In this document: in pieces, positions 1 through 5,780 of the stretch
Layout: every line of letters begins with the position of its first letter
Numbering within the stretch: position 1 is the first letter of the stretch
Assembly: GCA_050743265.1 (NCBI GenBank)
Contig: JBOGEN010000156.1
Span: forward strand, 1 to 5,780
From: JBOGEN01 sp050743265
GTDB taxonomy: Bacteria; Actinomycetota; Actinomycetes; JBOGEN01
DNA length: 5,780 nt
Direction of reading: 5' to 3'
Program-made: the position numbers and the translations under genes
The notes under the pieces: generated by a model
What the model saw: only the letters and a program-made list of their open reading frames with translations
What the model was told of the DNA's origin: nothing
The model's database searches: none

Positions 1-601
1 GCCAGGCGGCCCGCGCCGGAGGCTGCGCGGCCTGTTCGCCGGCGGAACGCTGTGCGACGAGGCGATGGTGATCGCCTCGCAGGCGCTCCGCAGCCCGGTG
101 CGCTCGAACATCCCGCTGCGCCCGGACCTGGCCCTGCCGGACGACCTGCGTGCCGACGGCCACTGGATGGTGGACTTCGGCGACGATCGGCTCACCCAGG
201 GACGTCCGCACCCGATGATCGACCAGCGGACCCGGGTCGACCGGCTCCTCGCCGAGGCGTCCGACCCCACCACGGGAGTGCTGTTGCTCGACGTGGTGCT
301 CGGGTACGCGGCCCACGAGGACCCGGCGGCCGACCTGGGCCCGGCGATCGCCCGGGCGCACGAGCTGGCCGCCGCGGACGGGCGGAGCCTCGCGGTCGTC
401 GTGTCGCTCTGCGGCACTGCCGGTGACCCGCAGGGGCTGGAGCGCCAGGCCGAGGCCCTCGCCGCGGCCGGGGCATCGGTGTTCCTCAGCAACGCGGCGG
501 CCGCACGCGCGGCGGTCGCGCTCGTCGGCGACGGGACGGACACGGACTCGGACATGGACATGGACACGGACACGGACACGGACACGGAGGCGAACGCGTG
601 A
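1..601 (+). CDS. fdrA: FdrA/AllF family protein (oxamate carbamoyltransferase subunit), C-terminal part, 5' end outside window
   Basis: This is the last 199 residues of an FdrA-family protein, in frame from base 2 to the TGA at 599-601. FdrA resembles the succinyl-CoA synthetase alpha/beta fold. In E. coli it is AllF, one of three subunits of oxamate carbamoyltransferase, which splits oxalurate into oxamate and carbamoyl phosphate in the cytoplasm. Visible family marks, numbered from the first full codon, are RGLFAGGTLCDEA at 9-21, HPMID at 70-74, the CoA-ligase-like strand LLLDVVLGYAAHEDPA at 94-109, SLCGTAGDPQ at 135-144 and SNAAAA at 163-168. The last 24 residues are an acidic Asp-Thr/Met repeat that is not part of the fold. 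The ATG at 65 lies inside the conserved domain and is not the start. The gene overlaps the downstream DUF1116 gene by 4 bases (GTGA), indicating translational coupling. The family call is firm; the exact substrate is taken from the E. coli homologue. Confidence 0.93.
   Translation, partial: PGGPRRRLRGLFAGGTLCDEAMVIASQALRSPVRSNIPLRPDLALPDDLRADGHWMVDFGDDRLTQGRPHPMIDQRTRVDRLLAEASDPTTGVLLLDVVLGYAAHEDPAADLGPAIARAHELAAADGRSLAVVVSLCGTAGDPQGLERQAEALAAAGASVFLSNAAAARAAVALVGDGTDTDSDMDMDTDTDTDTEANA
538..591 (+). repeat. Hexanucleotide tandem array (GGACAC-type), eight units plus a degenerate ninth
   Basis: Units in order from 538 are GGACAC, GGACTC, GGACAT, GGACAT and four GGACAC, ending at 585, then a degenerate GGAGGC at 586-591. 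Read in the fdrA frame the array gives alternating Asp with Thr, Ser or Met. Because the unit is six bases, copy-number change would lengthen or shorten the tail without shifting the frame. The degenerate last unit contains the Shine-Dalgarno sequence of the next gene. Confidence 0.9.
586..590 (+). promoter_or_regulatory. Shine-Dalgarno site for the DUF1116 (allG) gene
   Basis: GGAGG lies 7 bases before the GTG at 598-600, an ideal spacing, inside the end of fdrA. Together with the GTGA stop/start overlap it fixes the start of the downstream gene and implies coupled translation of the two subunits. Confidence 0.85.
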
Positions 602-2001
602 GTGGACTGCTCGACACCGAGCCGGTGGTCGTCGCCGCCGGGGTCGACCTGTTCGCCGACGCCCTGGACGCGCAGGCCGTCCCGGTGACGCGGGTGGACT
701 GGCGGCCGCCGCTCGGTGACTCCCCGGACGCGCTGGCCGCGGTGATGGGTGACCGCAGGCGTGCCGAGGCCAACGCGAGCGCCGCCGGGCGGATGCTCGC
801 CGCCGAGGCCCGCCTCGTCGACGTCCGGCCGGCCTCCGACGTCCTCGGGTTGGAGCGAGGGACGTTCCTGCACGCGGGGCCTCCGATCGAGTGGGAGCGG
901 GCGTCCGGTCCGATGCGCGGGGCGCTCATCGGCGCGATGCTCTACGAGGGCCTGGCCGCCGACGCGGACGACGCCTCCCGGCGGCTCGCCGCGGGTGAGG
1001 CCACGCTCGATCCGTGCCACCACCACGGCGCGGTGGGGCCGATGGCCGGCGTCGTGAGCCCGTCCATGTGGATGGTCGTCCTCGAGGACCCGGTGCACGG
1101 GCGTACGGCCACCTGCTCGCTGAACGAGGGGCTGGGCAAGGTGCTGCGGTACGGGGCGTACGGGCCCGAGGTCGTCGAGCGGCTGCGATGGATGTCGGCC
1201 GTGCTCGGGCCGGTCATGCGCGAGGGCGTACGCCGGCACGGGCCACTCGACGTGAAGGCGATCCTCGCGCAGATGCTGCAGATGGGCGACGAGGGCCACA
1301 ACCGCAACCGGGCCGGTACCTCGCTGTTCCTGCGGGCGATCGCGGGCGACCTCGTCGAGACCGGAGCCCCGACCTCCGACGTGGCCGACGTGCTTCGCTT
1401 CGTCGACGGCAACGACCACTTCTTCCTGAACCTCGGCATGCCCGCGTGCAAGCTGTTCACGGACGCGGCACGCGAGGTCCCCGGGTCGACCCTGGTCACC
1501 GCGATGGCGCGGAACGGGACCGACTTCGGCATCCAGGTCTCCGGCACGGGCGACACCTGGTTCACCGGCCCGGCTGAGGTACCGGACGGGCTGTATCTCG
1601 GCGCGTACGGGCCCGAGGACGCGAACCCCGACATCGGCGACTCCGCGATCACCGAGACGGCGGGGATCGGCGGCTTCGCGATGGCCGCGGCCCCGGCGAT
1701 CGTGAAGTTCGTCGGCGGGGAGGTAGCGGACGCGCTCGCCGCCACGCAGCGCATGTACGAGATCACGCTGGCGGAGAACCCGGCCTTCGGCGTGCCGGTG
1801 CTGGGGTTCCGGGGCAGCCCGACCGGCATCGACGTCACCAAGGTGGTCCGCACCGGAGTGCTGCCGCAGATCAACACCGGGATCGCCGGGCGGGAGGCGG
1901 GCACGGGTCAGGTCGGCGCCGGCCTGGTCAACCCGCCGGCCGTGGCCTTCGTCGCGGCACTGGACGCGCTGGCCGAGGCCGTCCCCGCACGGGAGCGCTG
2001 A
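598..2001 (+). CDS. allG: DUF1116 protein, YlbE/AllG-type oxamate carbamoyltransferase subunit
   Basis: This 467-residue cytoplasmic protein is complete. It belongs to the DUF1116 family, whose E. coli member YlbE is AllG, a subunit of oxamate carbamoyltransferase together with FdrA/AllF and YlbF/AllH. Family marks are the N-terminal VTRVDWRPP at 30-38, the strongly conserved DPCHHHGAVGPMAGVVSPSM at 138-157, SLNEGLGKVLRYGA at 174-187, MGDEGHNRNRAGTSLF at 229-244, GNDHFFLNLGMPACKL at 271-286 and a C-terminal PQINTGIAGREAGTGQVGAG at 423-442. Length fits the family. The GTG start is supported by GGAGG 7 bases upstream and by the 4-base overlap with fdrA. The family is certain. The reaction is known from E. 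coli and inferred here from the fdrA pairing, since the third subunit is not in view. Confidence 0.95.
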   Translation: MSGLLDTEPVVVAAGVDLFADALDAQAVPVTRVDWRPPLGDSPDALAAVMGDRRRAEANASAAGRMLAAEARLVDVRPASDVLGLERGTFLHAGPPIEWERASGPMRGALIGAMLYEGLAADADDASRRLAAGEATLDPCHHHGAVGPMAGVVSPSMWMVVLEDPVHGRTATCSLNEGLGKVLRYGAYGPEVVERLRWMSAVLGPVMREGVRRHGPLDVKAILAQMLQMGDEGHNRNRAGTSLFLRAIAGDLVETGAPTSDVADVLRFVDGNDHFFLNLGMPACKLFTDAAREVPGSTLVTAMARNGTDFGIQVSGTGDTWFTGPAEVPDGLYLGAYGPEDANPDIGDSAITETAGIGGFAMAAAPAIVKFVGGEVADALAATQRMYEITLAENPAFGVPVLGFRGSPTGIDVTKVVRTGVLPQINTGIAGREAGTGQVGAGLVNPPAVAFVAALDALAEAVPARER

Positions 2002-2023
2002 GCGCCGGACGGCACCGCCGACC

Positions 2024-3322
2024 GTGAGACGATCGGTGTCCGTGTCTCCCTCCTCCGACCCGGCGCAGCACGCGCACACCCGCCCCGACGCGGCTCGAGA
2101 CCCGGGCAGCGGCGACCGGGGCAGCAGCGCCCCGGGCAGCCGGGCGGCCGCACCACCGGTCAGCCCGGTGCTGCTGATCGTGGGTCTGTTCCTCGTCGCG
2201 CTGAACCTGCGTGCGGCGATGGCCTCGGTGCCCCCGGTGCTCTCCGCGATCGAGGCCGAGGTCGGGCTGGGCGGGTTCGGGGCCGGGCTGCTCACCGCGC
2301 TGCCTGTGCTCTGCATGAGCGTCTTCGCGCCCACCGCGCACCGCCTGGCGCACCGGATCGGCCGGGAGGCGGCGGTCGCCGTCGCGCTCACCGTGCTCGG
2401 CATCGGCCTCGGCGCACGGCTGGCGGGCGCACACGTGGTCCCGCTGTTCGGGGGCACGCTGCTCGCGGGCTTCGGCATTGCCGTGCTCGGCGTCGTGCTG
2501 CCGGGCATCGTGCGCGAGTTCTTCCCTCACCACCCGGGGGCGGCCACCGGCGCCTACGTGACCGGGCTCGCCTTCGGCGCCTCGGTCGCCGCGGCCTTCG
2601 CCGTCCCGCTCGAGGAGTGCCTGGGCTCGTGGCAGGCCTCGCTCGCGACGTGGGCGGGCCTGGCACTTGTCGCCGGGGCCGCGTGGATGCCGGTGGTGCT
2701 GCGTGCGAACGAGCACGAGAGCGCCGAGGAGTCGCACCGCGGCCGGCTGCCCTGGCGGTCAGCCACCGCGTGGCTGGTGAGCCTCTACCTGGGCGTGCAG
2801 TCGTTCCTCTTCTACTCCGAGCTGGCCTGGATCGCACCCGCGTACGAGTCGGCGGGCTGGGACCCCGGCGACGCCGGCCTGCTGCTGTCGGCGTTCATGC
2901 TGATCCAGCTCGTGGCCGGGCTCGGCGTCCCCGCGCTCGCCGACCTGACGCCCGACCGCCGGCCGTGGTTCCTGCTCGTGGTGGCCTGCATCCTGCTGGG
3001 CCTGCTCGCGATGCTGGCCTGGCCTGAAACGATGCCGTGGTTGTTCGTCGCCGTGCTCGGCTTCGGGCAGGGCGGGGCGTTCGCCATGGGCCTTCTCCTG
3101 CTCGTCGACCACGCGCGGACGCCAGAGGACTCGGGGCGGCTGTCCGCGATGGCGTTCCTCGTGTCGTACCTGGTGGCCGCGTGCGGCCCGGCGGTGGTCG
3201 GCGGGCTGCGCGACGCCACGGACGGTTTCGACGTCCCGTGGGCCGTGCTGCTCGTGCTGGCGGTCGTCCAGGTGCCCCTGGTGGTGCAGTTCTCCCCCGC
3301 ACGTCGGGCCCGCGGCATCTGA
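2024..3322 (+). CDS. MFS transporter of the CynX/NimT type
   Basis: This is a 432-residue inner-membrane major facilitator protein with about twelve hydrophobic segments. The first is near residues 47-72 and carries the subgroup signature LFLVALNLRAAMASVPPVL. The second half begins near 248, after a charged central loop (RANEHESAEESHRGR, 227-241). The closest familiar families are CynX (cyanate) and NimT/YeaN (2-nitroimidazole); no substrate can be read from the sequence. Residues 1-46 are hydrophilic, rich in Ser, Gly, Pro and Ala, and not part of the transporter fold. The chosen GTG at 2024 has no clear Shine-Dalgarno; GTGs at 2036 and 2042 are equally possible starts. It lies 22 bases after the DUF1116 gene on the same strand, so co-transcription is likely and a role in moving a ureide, oxamate or a related small anion is plausible. 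It ends 6 bases from the convergent mocA-like gene. Confidence 0.93.
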   Translation: MRRSVSVSPSSDPAQHAHTRPDAARDPGSGDRGSSAPGSRAAAPPVSPVLLIVGLFLVALNLRAAMASVPPVLSAIEAEVGLGGFGAGLLTALPVLCMSVFAPTAHRLAHRIGREAAVAVALTVLGIGLGARLAGAHVVPLFGGTLLAGFGIAVLGVVLPGIVREFFPHHPGAATGAYVTGLAFGASVAAAFAVPLEECLGSWQASLATWAGLALVAGAAWMPVVLRANEHESAEESHRGRLPWRSATAWLVSLYLGVQSFLFYSELAWIAPAYESAGWDPGDAGLLLSAFMLIQLVAGLGVPALADLTPDRRPWFLLVVACILLGLLAMLAWPETMPWLFVAVLGFGQGGAFAMGLLLLVDHARTPEDSGRLSAMAFLVSYLVAACGPAVVGGLRDATDGFDVPWAVLLVLAVVQVPLVVQFSPARRARGI

Positions 3323-3328
3323 CCGGTG

Positions 3329-3919
3329 TCACGGCGCTCGATCCCGGCTACCCCGGGGGCGGGTCAGCGTCGCGAGGTCCTCGGCGGTGTCGATGTCGTC
3401 CGGGCTGCCCGTCCCGTCGCAGGGCACATCGGTGACCTGGTCGGGGTGTGCCCGCATCCAAGCCCGCGCGCCGGTATCCCCCTCGGCGAGAGCGGTCACC
3501 TCCGGCCACACCGGCCGGGCCAGCAAGGCCGGGTTGCGCGGACGTCCGGCGTAGCTGGCCACCGCGGCCACCGCTCCCCCGCGGTACGCCTCGCGCAGCC
3601 GGCGCACGGACTCCGCCCCCACGAGCGGCTGGTCCACGAGGGCGATGACGACCGCGTCCACCTCCTCCGCGAGCGCGGCGAGCCCCACCCGCAGCGAGGA
3701 CGCCATGCCGCTCGCCCAGTCGGGGTTCAGCACGACCCGGGCACCGGGGACGTCGGTCACGGCCGCGCCGAGCACGACCACGACCGGGGCGCACCCGCCG
3801 TCGGCGAGCAGCCTCACCCCGGTGTCGACGAGGCGCGTACCGGCGACCTCGACGAGAGCCTTGGGACGTCCGAGCCGGCGGCCCTCGCCGGCGGCCAGCA
3901 GCAGGCCCGCGACCGTCAC
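3329..3919 (-). CDS. mocA: MocA-like molybdopterin cytidylyltransferase (MobA-like NTP transferase)
   Basis: The 196-residue product is a cytoplasmic nucleotidyltransferase of the MobA-like NTP transferase fold. MocA transfers CMP from CTP to molybdopterin, making the dinucleotide cofactor used by xanthine dehydrogenase-family enzymes. Visible motifs are the nucleotide-binding LAAGEGRRLGRPKAL at 8-22, NPDWASGMASSLRVGL at 65-80, the metal/substrate motif DQP at 96-98, GDTGAR at 147-152 and the C-terminal DDIDTAEDL at 174-182. LAAG, rather than the LAGG of GTP-using MobA, favours CTP. The GTG start follows the xdhC stop by 16 bases and sits directly before the first beta strand. No strong Shine-Dalgarno is seen, so coupling to xdhC is likely. 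Related proteins include nicotine blue oxidoreductase-like members, but the coxE-xdhC context favours cofactor synthesis. Confidence 0.9.
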   Translation of the reverse strand: MTVAGLLLAAGEGRRLGRPKALVEVAGTRLVDTGVRLLADGGCAPVVVVLGAAVTDVPGARVVLNPDWASGMASSLRVGLAALAEEVDAVVIALVDQPLVGAESVRRLREAYRGGAVAAVASYAGRPRNPALLARPVWPEVTALAEGDTGARAWMRAHPDQVTDVPCDGTGSPDDIDTAEDLATLTRPRGSRDRAP

Positions 3920-3935
3920 GCAGCGCCCAGGACGC

Positions 3936-5048
3936 TCACGCGGGGACGCCGCCGCGGGAGTGGTGGATCGGGCCGCCGGTCCGGGTGAGCCGCTGGCCCG
4001 ACCCGCCCCAGCGGTGGGACACGATCTCGGCCGCGATGGAGACCGCGGTCTCCTCCGGCGTCCGGGCCCCGATGTCGAGCCCGATCGGCGAGGCGAGCCG
4101 GGACAGCGCCGCCTCGTCCACGCCCTCCTCACGCAGGCGCCGCAGCCGGTCGTCGTGCGTCCGGCGGCTGCCCATCGCCCCGATGTACGTCGCGTCCGTA
4201 CGCAGCGCCACCTCGAGCAACGGGACGTCGAACTTGGGGTCGTGCGTGAGCACGCAGATGACCGTGCGGGAGTCGACGGGTGTGCGCTCGAGGAAACGGT
4301 GCGGCCAGTCGACGACGACCTCGTCCGCCTCGGGGAACCGCTTGGCGGTCGCGAACACGCCGCGGGCGTCGCAGACGGTGACCCGGTAGCCGAGGAACTT
4401 GCCGACCCGGGCCACCGCGGCGGCGAAGTCGATGGCGCCGAACACGAGCATGCGCGGCGGCGGGGCGAAGGACTGCACGAAGACCGCCAGGTCATCCAGG
4501 CGGCGCTCGCCGTGTGGGCCGTAGTGGCGCACCCCGGTCGCGCCCTGGTCGAGCATGCCGCGCGCGTCGTCGGTGACGGCGTCGTCGAGCCGCTGGGTAC
4601 CCAGCGTGCCCTCGGTCTGCTCGGGCCAGACGGCCAGCTTCGCCCCGATCGGGCCGGGGCCGCTGATCACGGTGGCCACCGCGACGGGCTGCTCGTCGCG
4701 CACCGACCCGGCCACCGCCGGGAACTGCGGGAAGCGGCTGGTGTCGACCGGCTCGACGAACACGTCGAGGATGCCGCCACAGGTGAGCCCGACGGCGAAC
4801 GCGTCGTCGTCGCTCACGCCGTACTGGACGAGCCGGGGCTCACCGGAGGCCATCACCTCCTGCGCCAGCTCGTACACCGCCCCCTCGACGCAGCCACCGG
4901 ACACGCTGCCCGCGACCTCACCCTCGGCGGAGACGGCCATCGCCGCACCGGGCTGCCGGGGCGCACTCTGGAACGTGTGCACGACGGTGGCCAGGGCGAG
5001 CGGCCCGCCGTCGTACCAGCCCGTCAGCTGGCCCAGGACGTCACGCAT
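3936..5048 (-). CDS. xdhC: XdhC/CoxI family molybdenum hydroxylase maturation factor
   Basis: A complete 370-residue cytoplasmic protein. XdhC binds the molybdenum cofactor, supports its sulfuration and hands it to xanthine dehydrogenase-type apoenzymes. The N-terminal XdhC/CoxI domain covers about 12-102, with SVSGGCVEGAV at 48-58 (Cys53) and GLTCGG at 87-92 (Cys90); conserved cysteines of this kind bear on cofactor binding in the family. The C-terminal Rossmann domain runs from about 198 to 345, with RMLVFGAIDFAAAVARVGKF at 199-218, LTHDPKFD at 267-274, YIGAMGSRRTHDDR at 288-301 and PIGLDIGARTPEETAVSIAA at 321-340. The usual Gly-x-Gly loop is replaced by GAID. The ATG at 5048 is chosen because GGGAGG lies 4 bases before it and the protein then begins as family members do; an in-frame ATG 41 codons upstream would add sequence that is out of frame within the upstream VWA gene. 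It overlaps that gene by 8 bases. Confidence 0.95.
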   Translation of the reverse strand: MRDVLGQLTGWYDGGPLALATVVHTFQSAPRQPGAAMAVSAEGEVAGSVSGGCVEGAVYELAQEVMASGEPRLVQYGVSDDDAFAVGLTCGGILDVFVEPVDTSRFPQFPAVAGSVRDEQPVAVATVISGPGPIGAKLAVWPEQTEGTLGTQRLDDAVTDDARGMLDQGATGVRHYGPHGERRLDDLAVFVQSFAPPPRMLVFGAIDFAAAVARVGKFLGYRVTVCDARGVFATAKRFPEADEVVVDWPHRFLERTPVDSRTVICVLTHDPKFDVPLLEVALRTDATYIGAMGSRRTHDDRLRRLREEGVDEAALSRLASPIGLDIGARTPEETAVSIAAEIVSHRWGGSGQRLTRTGGPIHHSRGGVPA

Positions 5049-5780
5049 CCGGCCTCCCGACCGCGTGCGGCGCATCACCCGAGCGACGGGCGACCAAAAG
5101 GTCGGCCAGCTGCTCGAGAGCGCCCAGGCTGTGTCCCTCCACGAAGTCGTCAACGTACGGGAGGGCCGCAACCATCCCCGCGGTCACCGGGGCGTACCCG
5201 GGCTGCGCCTTGTGGGGGTTCGCCCACACCACGCGGTACGCGAGCCGGTGCAAACGGGCCATCTGCTCCCCCAGCAGGGTGGCGTCCCCCCGCTCCCAGC
5301 CGTCGGAGGCGATCACCACGACCGCTCCGCGGGCCATGCCGCGCTGGCCCCAGCGGTCGCAGAAGGCCTTGAGCAGGTCGCCGAGGCGCGTGCCGCCGCT
5401 CCAGTCGGGCACCGCTGCGCTGACCGCGGCGAGAGCCGCGTCCACGTCCCGCTCGCGCATCTCCCGGGTGACCCGGGTGAGCCGGGTGCCGATCGTGAAG
5501 ACCTCCGCCCCGGCACGGCGCCGCGCCGTCGCGTGGGCGAAACGCAGCAGGGCGTCCGCGTACGGGGACATCGAGCCGGACACGTCGACGAGCATGACGA
5601 GCCGCCTCGGCCTGTCGCGGTGCCGGTGCCGGTGCAGCCGGGACGTCTCCCCACCGCGCCGCAGCATCGCCCGGACGGTCCGGTGCGCGTCGACCGGCCC
5701 GGTGGGCGACGGCCGGAACCGACGCGACGGGCGGGTGGGGCCGGCGGCGGTGAGCGCGGCGAGCAGGCGGCGTACCTGCT
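5041..5780 (-). CDS. coxE: CoxE-type VWA-domain protein, N-terminus outside window
   Basis: The frame stays open to the window edge and gives 245 C-terminal residues, with the stop TGA at 5043-5041. CoxE-family proteins carry a von Willebrand A domain and work with an AAA+ ATPase (CoxD-type) in maturation of molybdenum hydroxylases such as CO dehydrogenase. Numbered from the first visible codon, a basic stretch (RLHRHRHRDRPRR, 47-59) precedes the MIDAS metal site: DVSGS at 65-69, the Thr of GGTRLGDLL at about 130 and the Asp of SDGWERGD at about 159. Other family marks are PDWSGGTRLGD, WGQRGMARGAVVVIASDGWE and VVWANPHKAQPGYAPV, then VDDFVEGHSLGALEQLADLL near the end. All MIDAS residues are present, so the domain looks functional. 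An in-frame ATG at 5667 lies inside the conserved region and is not the start. The gene overlaps xdhC by 8 bases (ATGCGTGA), indicating an operon. Confidence 0.93.
   Translation of the reverse strand, partial: QVRRLLAALTAAGPTRPSRRFRPSPTGPVDAHRTVRAMLRRGGETSRLHRHRHRDRPRRLVMLVDVSGSMSPYADALLRFAHATARRRAGAEVFTIGTRLTRVTREMRERDVDAALAAVSAAVPDWSGGTRLGDLLKAFCDRWGQRGMARGAVVVIASDGWERGDATLLGEQMARLHRLAYRVVWANPHKAQPGYAPVTAGMVAALPYVDDFVEGHSLGALEQLADLLVARRSGDAPHAVGRPDA
5053..5058 (-). promoter_or_regulatory. Shine-Dalgarno site for xdhC
   Basis: On the minus strand GGGAGG occurs 4 bases before the ATG at 5048-5046. It lies within the last codons of the upstream VWA-domain gene and decides the xdhC start in favour of this ATG over the in-frame ATG at 5171. 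Confidence 0.7.

Noticed and set aside
942..1904. Long open frame of about 320 codons on the minus strand opposite the DUF1116 gene
   Set aside because: Its translation is rich in Ser, Pro, Arg and Thr with no recognisable domain, and it lies antisense to a firmly recognised gene. Open antisense frames are expected at this GC content.
1928..2737. Minus-strand open frame of about 269 codons opposite the transporter
   Set aside because: Low-complexity Arg/Gly/Ala/Glu/His translation with no motif; the opposite strand encodes a clear membrane transporter.
3371..3383. Short palindrome CGAGG-T-CCTCG near the convergent junction
   Set aside because: A five-base stem with a one-base loop inside the mocA-like coding region and no T-run; not a credible terminator.
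3920..4495. In-frame upstream extension of the mocA-like gene beyond 3919
   Set aside because: The extra residues are Arg/Ser/Thr/Pro-rich sequence lying in the wrong frame of xdhC. The family N-terminus begins at the GTG at 3919.
3645..5372. Plus-strand open frame of about 575 codons opposite mocA, xdhC and coxE
   Set aside because: It spans three recognised minus-strand genes and its composition is Arg/Pro/Ala/Gly/His low-complexity shadow sequence with no family motif.
5618..5635. Three CGGTGC units in the VWA gene, coding for an Arg-His alternation
   Set aside because: Only three copies, in a segment that is normally Arg-rich in CoxE proteins, so it is explained by the basic stretch before the VWA domain.
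1..5780. Search for tRNA, rRNA, CRISPR, insertion sequence ends, riboswitch or toxin-antitoxin genes
   Set aside because: Nothing seen. The window is almost fully occupied by six recognised genes and no gap exceeds 22 bases.

Overview
The window is very GC-rich throughout, with GTG starts, tightly packed or overlapping genes and a third codon position that is almost always G or C. This points to an actinomycete (Actinomycetota). A Pseudonocardiales-type soil bacterium is a reasonable guess from the protein flavour, but the sequence alone does not fix the genus. Nearly every base is coding: six genes, two of them cut by the window edges, and no intergenic gap longer than about 22 bases. I see no tRNA, rRNA, CRISPR, insertion sequence or obvious terminator.

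Left half, plus strand (1-3322): the C-terminal part of an FdrA/AllF-type protein overlaps by 4 bases with a complete DUF1116 protein (YlbE/AllG family). After 22 bases comes a CynX/NimT-type major facilitator transporter. FdrA and YlbE are two subunits of the oxamate carbamoyltransferase that ends anaerobic allantoin breakdown in Escherichia coli (oxalurate to oxamate plus carbamoyl phosphate). The third subunit (AllH/YlbF, DUF2877) and a carbamate kinase are not in the window and could lie upstream. The transporter is a candidate carrier for a substrate or product of this pathway.

Right half, minus strand (3329-5780): read in its own direction, a CoxE-type VWA-domain protein (start outside the window) overlaps by 8 bases with a full-length XdhC. 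After 16 bases XdhC is followed by a MocA-like molybdopterin cytidylyltransferase. All three are accessory factors for molybdenum hydroxylases of the xanthine dehydrogenase / CO dehydrogenase family: cytidylation of the cofactor, its sulfuration and insertion, and enzyme maturation. No structural hydroxylase subunit is visible here.

The two operons converge, with stop codons separated by only 6 bases. Together they suggest a purine/ureide catabolic neighbourhood: a Mo-hydroxylase (possibly xanthine dehydrogenase) making urate upstream in the pathway, and an oxalurate-cleaving carbamoyltransferase at its end. That link is inferred from gene content. The most unusual sequence feature is an array of eight hexanucleotide units (GGACAC-type) at the 3' end of fdrA. 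It encodes an Asp-Thr/Met repeat tail and runs straight into the Shine-Dalgarno sequence of the next gene.
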